Source: Bacillota bacterium
Lineage (GTDB): Bacteria > Bacillota > Clostridia > Peptostreptococcales > Anaerovoracaceae
Direction of reading: 5' to 3'
Assembly (NCBI GenBank): GCA_016281165.1
Contig: JAEEIC010000187.1
Coordinates: forward strand, 1-15,165
DNA length: 15,165 nucleotides
Under the pieces are notes generated by a model. That model had not been told where the DNA came from. It did no database searches and worked only from the letters and a program-made list of their open reading frames with translations. Both the position numbers and the translations under genes were made by a program. Positions 8,541 to 13,496 of the stretch are shown piece after piece (positions within the stretch are counted from its first letter, which is position 1; each line of letters begins with the position of its first letter).

Positions 8541-8719
8541 TTTATATCCCTCATTTCCGTCTTGATCATATCATATTTTCCCTTTTTTTCGCCAATATCT
8601 GCTGAAAATTTTATAAATTTCCCCTTTTCTCCCCCTTACTTTTTCTTTTTTGACTGGCAGAATGAGATCAGAAAGGATGAGCGCCCCCAAGCGCCGGGGC
8701 GGAAAGAAAGGAGGAAGAG
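8541..8719. promoter_or_regulatory. AT-rich divergent control region between STAND gene and Ubl operon
   Basis: This 179-bp gap is far richer in A+T than both flanks. On the minus strand two overlapping TATGAT hexamers (8575-8565) can serve as -10 for the STAND gene, with TTGGCG (8595-8590) as an imperfectly spaced -35. On the plus strand TATAAA (8612-8617) and TTGACT (8650-8655) are possible elements, but neither has a good partner at the right distance. A near-palindrome GAAAATTTTATAAATTTC (8604-8621) sits midway and could be an operator. A small hairpin (8682-8687 with 8696-8701) lies just before the ribosome binding site of the first operon gene. Confidence 0.45.
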
Positions 8720-8950
8720 ATGAAAAACACATTCAGGCCCTCTGACTACAGCATACAGATGGCCGTACGGGAAGCCGCCCGCTACGAAGGCATATACGTG
8801 GGCGACGATTACGTGATGAAGGATCACGGCGACTACATCGAGATCAATATCCAGACCGAGCCCACGCCGGACAGGCCCAAGGGGCACGTGAGCTTCGACC
8901 TTTACTTCGATGAAGACGGCAGGCTGGTCCGCTGGGTCAGGCACAGATAG
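8720..8950 (+). CDS. Small protein of unknown function heading the Ubl operon
   Basis: This protein has 76 residues and matches no family I recognise. A helix is likely at residues 8-22 (DYSIQMAVREAARYE), followed by three or four strands (YIEINIQTEP, HVSFDLYFDEDG, LVRWVRH), so a compact alpha+beta fold is expected. It has no signal peptide, membrane segment, Cys or usable C-terminal Gly, so it is unlikely to be a second conjugated modifier. A strong AAAGGAGG lies 6 bases before the ATG, and the E2-like gene starts 16 bases after its stop, so it is the first gene of the operon. It could be an adaptor or an E2/Ubl partner; that is only context. Confidence 0.75.
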   Translation: MKNTFRPSDYSIQMAVREAARYEGIYVGDDYVMKDHGDYIEINIQTEPTPDRPKGHVSFDLYFDEDGRLVRWVRHR

Positions 8951-8966
8951 GAAAGGAGAAAAAGGA

Positions 8967-9524
8967 ATGGCGTCCATCACATCGCTTCAGCGCGACCTGA
9001 GGCTCAAGAACGAGTACCGGGCCCTCTGCAGGCTCCCCATAAACAGCGAGTACAGCTGGGAGCTCGAATATCCCGAGCAGGGCGAAAGGTGCAGATCCTA
9101 CCTGGTCACATATTACGACACCGCGCCCGTCCCTGCTCCCGCCCTGTCCATACCGGGCCTCACGCCGAAGCGGGTGACAGGCCTGGAGAGGCAGGAGAGC
9201 ATCACGCTGCGCTTCGATCTGGGCCCCGGCTATCCCGACACGGCGCCGGCGGCGTCGATCGTGAGAGGCAGGAAGCCCTTCCTTCCCAACGTGTTCGAGA
9301 GCGGGAGCATATGCTTCGGCAACCTCTACCGCCCCGGACTCTTCCTCTGGCAGTGGTTCAACATCGTCGGGCAGCTGCTTTTGGGAGACCCGGAGGTCAC
9401 GGGCTACCTGGGCAACAGGGAGGGCCAGCTGCCGGCCAACAGCGAGGCCGACGAATTCTACCGCGCCCACAGGAGCATGTTCCCCGTGAGGAAGGCGAGC
9501 TTCCCCACCACGCCGGAATACTGA
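8967..9524 (+). CDS. E2-like Ubl-conjugating protein (UBC fold)
   Basis: This 185-residue protein has the order of motifs of ubiquitin-conjugating E2 enzymes. An N-terminal helix (SLQRDLRLKNEYRALCRL, residues 6-23) is followed by strands, then YPDTAPAA at 89-96 (the E2 YPxxPP turn), LPNVF at 106-110 (equivalent of the HPN motif, with His replaced by Leu and Asn108 kept), and GSICFGNL at 113-120 with candidate active Cys116. Next comes LFLWQWFNIVGQLLLGDPEVTG, matching the W...IL..I..LL.DPN helix. E2s accept the modifier from E1 as a thioester and transfer it to a target amine. The start at 8967 is set by AAAGGAG 8 bases upstream. The Ubl, E1 and JAB genes follow directly. I see no dedicated E3 (RING or HECT) gene, so E2 may act directly or with the zinc-ribbon protein. 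Confidence 0.85.
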   Translation: MASITSLQRDLRLKNEYRALCRLPINSEYSWELEYPEQGERCRSYLVTYYDTAPVPAPALSIPGLTPKRVTGLERQESITLRFDLGPGYPDTAPAASIVRGRKPFLPNVFESGSICFGNLYRPGLFLWQWFNIVGQLLLGDPEVTGYLGNREGQLPANSEADEFYRAHRSMFPVRKASFPTTPEY

Positions 9525-9574
9525 GAAAAACATCACCGAAAAGCAAATGAGCGAAACGACAAGGAGGCAATGAA

Positions 9575-9820
9575 ATGGAAGACATCATCATCACCGTATG
9601 CTACGAGACCGAAGAGAACGAGATCAGCACCCAGCCCGGCATCGTGCTGGGAGACCTGATGAACCAGCTGGGAGGAAGGGGCATGGTGCCCCGCGGCCAG
9701 ACCATCCTCGTGAAGAAGAACAAGTCCGACGAGCTGCTCGACCTGACCAAGTCCCTCGCGGACAACGGCATCCGGGACAAAGACGTCCTTCATGTGGCGA
9801 CCGCGGCCAAGGCGGGCTAG
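9575..9820 (+). CDS. Ubiquitin-like beta-grasp modifier ending in Gly
   Basis: This 81-residue protein has the length and pattern of a beta-grasp Ubl: a first hairpin (IIITVCYETEENEIST, residues 4-19), a helix (IVLGDLMNQL, 23-32), a strand (QTILVKKN, 42-49), and a final LTKSLADNGIRDKDVLHVAT (57-76), which resembles the 'sLxdxGIxxGDxLxv' end of ubiquitin and YukD-type folds. It ends AAKAG, so Gly81 is already the terminal residue and no processing is needed before adenylation by E1. AAGGAGG lies 7 bases before the ATG. The E2 and E1 genes flank it. A hairpin (9843-9876) just after its stop may raise or stabilise its message. YukD/EsaB-like function is the alternative, but the E1/E2/JAB neighbours argue for conjugation. 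Confidence 0.85.
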   Translation: MEDIIITVCYETEENEISTQPGIVLGDLMNQLGGRGMVPRGQTILVKKNKSDELLDLTKSLADNGIRDKDVLHVATAAKAG

Positions 9821-9842
9821 ACAGGGGAGCCGCGGGACCGCG

Positions 9843-9876
9843 CGGGGGGAGGGCCGCAAGGACCGCCCTCCCCCCG
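9843..9876 (+). promoter_or_regulatory. Strong intercistronic hairpin between Ubl and E1 genes
   Basis: This is a perfect 12-bp G/C-rich stem (9843-9854 with 9865-9876, arms CGGGGGGAGGGC and GCCCTCCCCCCG) with a 10-base loop. No T-tract follows, so it is not a classical intrinsic terminator. It sits 23 bases past the Ubl stop and 28 bases before the E1 start. It is likely an mRNA-stability or partial-attenuation element that separates expression levels of the two genes. Confidence 0.7.
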
Positions 9877-9904
9877 GATCATAAGAGCAAAGGAGGACGA
9901 AACA

Positions 9905-11152
9905 ATGAAGGAAACGAGCCTCACCGACCGCCAGGAGAGGATAGCGGGCTTTAAGCAGAGCCTCATCGACAGGGCGGTCATAGGAGTAATAGGCGCGGGC
10001 AGGACAGCCAACGAGGTCATCAAGAATCTGGCCCTCACGGGCTTCAGATCGATATTCGTCTGCGACATGGACAGCGTGAGCGATACCAATCTTCCCGGCA
10101 CCGTGCTCTTCAGGAAGGCCGACGTGGGAGAGCCCAAGGCCAGGCTGGCCGCGGAGGGCTTCGAAAGGCTCGCCGTGGCCGAGGGCGCGAAGGCCCGCTG
10201 GCTCTGCGCCGACGCCTGCTACGGCCTGGGAGAAGGGGTCTTGAGGCGCTGCGACCTGGTGATCAACTGCGTGGACAACACGCAGACCAGGCTCTATATC
10301 AGCAGGATATGCAAGCTCCTGGAAAAGCCCTGCGTCGACATCGGCATCAGCGGCTTCGACTGGACTCATATGGCGAGCTCCCCGGACAGCGATAAAGCCT
10401 GCTACGCCTGCGTCATCAGCCCCCGGGACGCGCACGAGGCCCTCAAAAGAGTGAGGAACAGCTGCGACGTGACCCTGTCCGAGGCGGCGAAGGAAGACAG
10501 AGCCGCGACCATCATCACCGCCGCCGCCATGGCAGGCGGAAAGGCCGTGGAGACCGCGATCAAGATACTCCACTACGAGGAACGCGAAGACAGGAGCTAT
10601 GATCCCTTCTACGGGGTCATCACCAGCTACAGCGCCGCCTCGGGAAGGACGGAGAGCTTCCGCGTCCCCCTCAGGGAGGGCTGCGAGAACCACCTGAGCT
10701 ACAGGGAGCTGGGCGGGATCAGGCCTTCAGGGCTCTCGGCGGACGACGAGCTGGGCAAGGTCCTGGAAAGAGTGCGCGAGCTTTACGGCGAGGGCTACAG
10801 CCTCTCCCTGGAGAAGGACTGCGTGCCGGTGAGCAACAAGGCCTTCATAAGGCGGGCCTTCTGCAAGTGCTGCCAGGCTCCCATAGAGGTATACAGGCCC
10901 CAGTTCAGCCTCAGCGACGAGGATCTGCTCTGCGAAGACTGCAGAGCGGCCGGAAAGATCCCCCTCCTCCCCTCCCGGGCCGAAAGGATATACCGCTTCA
11001 GCCTCGCGGAGACGGAAGAAAGGATACTGGGCATGAAGCTCAGGGAGCTGGGCGTACCCGCCCTGCACATCCTCGAATTCGTGAGCGGCGACGAGAGCAG
11101 GCTGCCGCTGTTCCTGGAACTGGACGGAGACGGAAAGGAGGAGAACATATGA
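9905..11152 (+). CDS. E1-like Ubl-activating enzyme (ThiF/MoeB family) with zinc cluster
   Basis: This 415-residue protein has a Rossmann nucleotide-binding loop VIGVIGAG (25-32, glycines 27, 30 and 32), the acidic CDMD (53-56), TNLPGTVLF (61-69), GEPKA with Lys78, and NCVDNTQTR (121-129, Asp124), in the order seen in ThiF/E1 adenylating domains. The usual NLNRQ arginine is replaced (Gly65). CYAC (166-169) and NSC (185-187) follow, and Cys187 is the best candidate for the thioester cysteine; AGGKAVETAIK (210-220) matches the conserved closing helix. Residues 320-346 hold a Cys cluster (CKCC ... CEDC) likely to bind zinc. The tail LRELGVPALHILEF ... LELDGD is typical of some prokaryotic E1s. 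It should adenylate the C-terminal Gly of the Ubl and load E2. The gene overlaps the JAB gene by ATGA, implying translational coupling. Confidence 0.88.
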   Translation: MKETSLTDRQERIAGFKQSLIDRAVIGVIGAGRTANEVIKNLALTGFRSIFVCDMDSVSDTNLPGTVLFRKADVGEPKARLAAEGFERLAVAEGAKARWLCADACYGLGEGVLRRCDLVINCVDNTQTRLYISRICKLLEKPCVDIGISGFDWTHMASSPDSDKACYACVISPRDAHEALKRVRNSCDVTLSEAAKEDRAATIITAAAMAGGKAVETAIKILHYEEREDRSYDPFYGVITSYSAASGRTESFRVPLREGCENHLSYRELGGIRPSGLSADDELGKVLERVRELYGEGYSLSLEKDCVPVSNKAFIRRAFCKCCQAPIEVYRPQFSLSDEDLLCEDCRAAGKIPLLPSRAERIYRFSLAETEERILGMKLRELGVPALHILEFVSGDESRLPLFLELDGDGKEENI

Positions 11153-11790
11153 TGAGCTACAGCAAGAGCGGAGACCTTCTGCGCTTCTCGCCCGGGGCCG
11201 CGAAGGCCATGAAGGAGTATTTCGGGGTAGGCCGTCATGACAGAGAAGACAACAGGGTCGAACAGGGCGGCTGGATCGCCGGTTTTTACGAGAGCCGCTA
11301 TCCGCGGCCGGTCAGGGCCATAGTCACGGACTTCATACCCGCCCCGGGCTGCAGGGGGACCCCGGCCTACCTGCACTGGCCCGAGGAGGAGAACATCAGG
11401 CTGCAGAGGGAGTTCTTCCGCATCAGGGACGAGGAGGTCCCCGAAGAGCTCCGCGCCGATTTCAAGAGGCTGGGCTGGGTCCACAGCCACCCCAACGGGC
11501 TCGGGGTCTTCGTGAGCGGGACGGATCTCGAGAACATACTCGATCATTTCAACAGTCCCGATCAGTTCTCGGTGATACTCAACCCCCACACGCAGGTCTG
11601 GAAGGTCTTTTTAGGGCCTGAGGCGAAGGAAACGGCGGGACTCATGCTCGCGGGGCCCGAAGAGGCTGAAAGGACCGGAACGGCCGTTAAGAAGGCGGAA
11701 GAGAAGACTGCCGAAAGGCTCCGCTACGAGAAGAGGATCAAAAGGCAGAGAGCGAGAAGGCGCAGGAAGAGAGCGCGCAGAAGGAGGTAG
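11149..11790 (+). CDS. JAB/JAMM metallopeptidase, probable deconjugating enzyme
   Basis: This 213-residue protein has an MPN/JAB domain. Glu38 in EQGGWIAG and the motif HSHP ... SGTD (His112, His114, Ser123, Asp126) supply the zinc ligands and catalytic residues of JAMM peptidases, which cut isopeptide bonds after Ubl C-termini. The spacing from the second His to Asp is 12, one longer than in Rpn11/AMSH-type proteins, so the loop is slightly unusual. Since the Ubl already ends in Gly, removal of conjugates is a likelier job than precursor processing. Residues 187-213 form an extreme Arg/Lys-rich tail (RRRRKRARRRR at the end) that may bind nucleic acid or acidic membranes. The start overlaps the E1 stop (ATGA) with AAAGGAGG upstream; the zinc-ribbon gene starts 3 bases after its stop. 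Confidence 0.88.
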   Translation: MMSYSKSGDLLRFSPGAAKAMKEYFGVGRHDREDNRVEQGGWIAGFYESRYPRPVRAIVTDFIPAPGCRGTPAYLHWPEEENIRLQREFFRIRDEEVPEELRADFKRLGWVHSHPNGLGVFVSGTDLENILDHFNSPDQFSVILNPHTQVWKVFLGPEAKETAGLMLAGPEEAERTGTAVKKAEEKTAERLRYEKRIKRQRARRRRKRARRRR

Positions 11791-11793
11791 ACC

Positions 11794-12096
11794 ATGGCCG
11801 CGGCAAGAGAAACGATACGCATAGATCCCACTCCGGGCTACGTCTTCAGGCCCGCGGTCCTGCCGGTGATAGAGCCGGATCCCTCCTACAGAGCCTCCCG
11901 TCCCATATCCATCGTTCCCGACAGCAGCTACCGTCCGCCCAGCCTGCACGCCGCGGCCGCGGCAGAGCCGGGCCTGGTGCGGAACGTAAGGGCGAGATGG
12001 TGTCCGGTCTGCCACAGTCCCGAGAGCGATATCAGGGAGACCGAGACCGCGGACGGGCCCAAGTGGATCTGCGATGTCTGCGGGCACCGCTGGTAG
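11794..12096 (+). CDS. Small C4 zinc-ribbon protein
   Basis: This is a 100-residue protein. Residues 1-60 are Pro/Arg/Ala-rich and probably flexible, with two similar pieces, PDPSYR (28-33) and PDSSYR (42-47). Residues 69-100 form a compact zinc ribbon with CPVC (70-73) and CDVC (93-96), ending GHRW. The ribosome binding site AGGAGG overlaps the end of the JAB gene, so it is translationally linked. It is not a RING (only four Cys), but small Cys-rich proteins in prokaryotic Ubl operons are candidates for target recruitment or an E3-like role. It could also bind the E1 or a nucleic acid. Function is unknown. Confidence 0.8.
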   Translation: MAAARETIRIDPTPGYVFRPAVLPVIEPDPSYRASRPISIVPDSSYRPPSLHAAAAAEPGLVRNVRARWCPVCHSPESDIRETETADGPKWICDVCGHRW

Positions 12097-12120
12097 AGCG
12101 GAGCCCGGAAAGGAGGTCAC

Positions 12121-12843
12121 ATGGACAGACTGCCGCCCCTGCTGTACTGGTCATCCCTGAACAGCCGGCAAAAGGAGATATACAAAAAGACCGCCGAACA
12201 TCTCTTCAGGCTCAAGAGGAGCGTGAGCTTTCCTCCCCTGCCGGCCGAAGACGCCGACGAGGTGGTAAGGGCGCTGCACAAGGATCATCCCGAGCTCTTC
12301 TACGTGGATTTCTGGAGCTGCTTCAAGACCGTCTCCCCTTTGAGCGGAAACTGTCAGGGCCTGATCTTCAGCTTCCTGCTGCCCGACAGCTTCATCACCG
12401 CCGGGGTGCATAAGGCGGAAGAGAGCATACAGGAGATGAGGCAGAGGATGAGGGGAGTGCCGCGGGCGGGGCTCTACCGGGCCATCGCCAAAGAGATGGC
12501 GAAAGACATCACATACAAGGCCGAAGACAGCGGGAACGCCCTGCTCTACCACTCTATATACGGGGCGATGACGAGCGGCTCCTCGGTCTGCGAGGGCATC
12601 TCCAAGCTCTACCTGCTCTACTGCCAGCACATGGGCCTGCCCTGCGCCCTCGTGGTCGGCACCCTCAACGGCGAGGATCACGCCTGGAACATGATAGAGA
12701 GCGGGGGCAGGCTGATGTACATAGACGTCACGAACCAGGTGACCGCCATGGACTGCTTCGGCATGACGGGGATAGGCATGACGATGAGCGCGGAGCGCCT
12801 GCGCCTGCTGGGCTACGCCTGGGATCTGCCGCGGGTCCGCTGA
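12121..12843 (+). CDS. Transglutaminase-like Cys-His-Asp protein
   Basis: This 240-residue protein carries the pattern of the transglutaminase-like (papain-type) fold in residues about 120-205: SSVCEGISKLYLLYCQHMGL (Cys157 at the start of the long helix), then DHAWN (His187) and YIDVTN (Asp202), forming the expected catalytic triad. The N-terminal ~110 residues are helical and unrecognised. No signal peptide is seen, so it should act in the cytosol. Members cleave or crosslink proteins through a Cys acyl intermediate; secreted bacterial ones act on peptides, but an operon position between Ubl genes suggests a second deconjugase or a Gln-directed conjugation step. AAAGGAGG lies 5 bases before the ATG. 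Fold assignment is fairly sure; activity is inferred. Confidence 0.8.
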   Translation: MDRLPPLLYWSSLNSRQKEIYKKTAEHLFRLKRSVSFPPLPAEDADEVVRALHKDHPELFYVDFWSCFKTVSPLSGNCQGLIFSFLLPDSFITAGVHKAEESIQEMRQRMRGVPRAGLYRAIAKEMAKDITYKAEDSGNALLYHSIYGAMTSGSSVCEGISKLYLLYCQHMGLPCALVVGTLNGEDHAWNMIESGGRLMYIDVTNQVTAMDCFGMTGIGMTMSAERLRLLGYAWDLPRVR

Positions 12844-12861
12844 AGGAAAGGAGGAAGACCG

Positions 12862-13479
12862 ATGACGACAGGAAATTCTTTAAAAAGGACGCTGATGCGG
12901 GCCCTGCTCTTCTCCGCCGCCGGCGCCGCCCTCACGTTCCTTTCCCTTTGGGCCGGGACGGCGAGCGGCCTCCTGCCCTCCGTCATAAAGCTGGGCGGGG
13001 CCGTGCTCAGCGGAAAGAGGCTGCGGCTGCTCTTACTGCTCGTCCACGCCGCCGGCCTCATCTGGGTGCTGGCGGGCCCGGGGCTCGAACGGGACGTGAA
13101 GTGCAAGCTCGCCTTCACGGTCTGCCTTCCCTTAAGCCTCCTCACCGGCGCCAGGCTGGCCCTGATCTCGGGCAGCGCGGTCTCGGCCGCGGCCGCGGCG
13201 GTATACATGACGGCGGGCCCCGCCGCCGTCTGCGGCTTTCAGATCAGGGATATCTTAAGAGACGATATGCTCCGCGAATGGGAGAAGAACGAGTGGGCGG
13301 TGGAGGAATTAAGAGACCTCGTCCATCACGACCTGATGATGGGCCCCCTTCATTTTACGCTCACCGCGGCGGCCTGCGTGCTCCTCATGCCCGGAGCGCT
13401 GAGCTTCGCCGGTTACGCCGAGACGGCCCTGCTCTGCGGCGGGAGCGTATTCGGGCGGACGGCGATGAGCTTGTTTTAG
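12862..13479 (+). CDS. Multi-span membrane protein of unknown function
   Basis: This 205-residue protein is rich in Ala and Leu, with hydrophobic stretches at about 12-35, 54-72, 80-98, 104-126, 160-180 and 184-203, suggesting five or six membrane helices. A charged segment between about 128 and 156 (RDILRDDMLREWEKNEWAVEELRDLVHHD) should face the cytosol and is the obvious docking region. I recognise no transporter motif. It starts 18 bases after the transglutaminase-like gene behind AAAGGAGG and is followed closely by the AAA+ gene, so it belongs to the operon. It may bring the Ubl machinery to the membrane or be an effector. Confidence 0.75.
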   Translation: MTTGNSLKRTLMRALLFSAAGAALTFLSLWAGTASGLLPSVIKLGGAVLSGKRLRLLLLLVHAAGLIWVLAGPGLERDVKCKLAFTVCLPLSLLTGARLALISGSAVSAAAAAVYMTAGPAAVCGFQIRDILRDDMLREWEKNEWAVEELRDLVHHDLMMGPLHFTLTAAACVLLMPGALSFAGYAETALLCGGSVFGRTAMSLF

Positions 13480-13481
13480 AA

Positions 13482-13487
13482 AGGAGG
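13482..13487 (+). promoter_or_regulatory. Ribosome binding site deciding the AAA+ gene start
   Basis: AGGAGG abuts an ATG at 13488 (no spacing) but lies 9 bases before the in-frame ATG at 13497, so the latter is chosen as the start. Confidence 0.7.
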
Positions 13488-13496
13488 ATGAGCGTT

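Noticed and set aside
8910..8966. Upstream in-frame ATG extension of the E2-like gene
   Set aside because: It would overlap the preceding gene, and the residues do not fit the family. The ATG at 8967 has AAAGGAG at ideal spacing.
9533..10693. Minus-strand open reading frame (386 codons) opposite Ubl and E1
   Set aside because: It overlaps genes with recognisable Ubl and E1 motifs. Its own translation shows no domain and no ribosome binding site.
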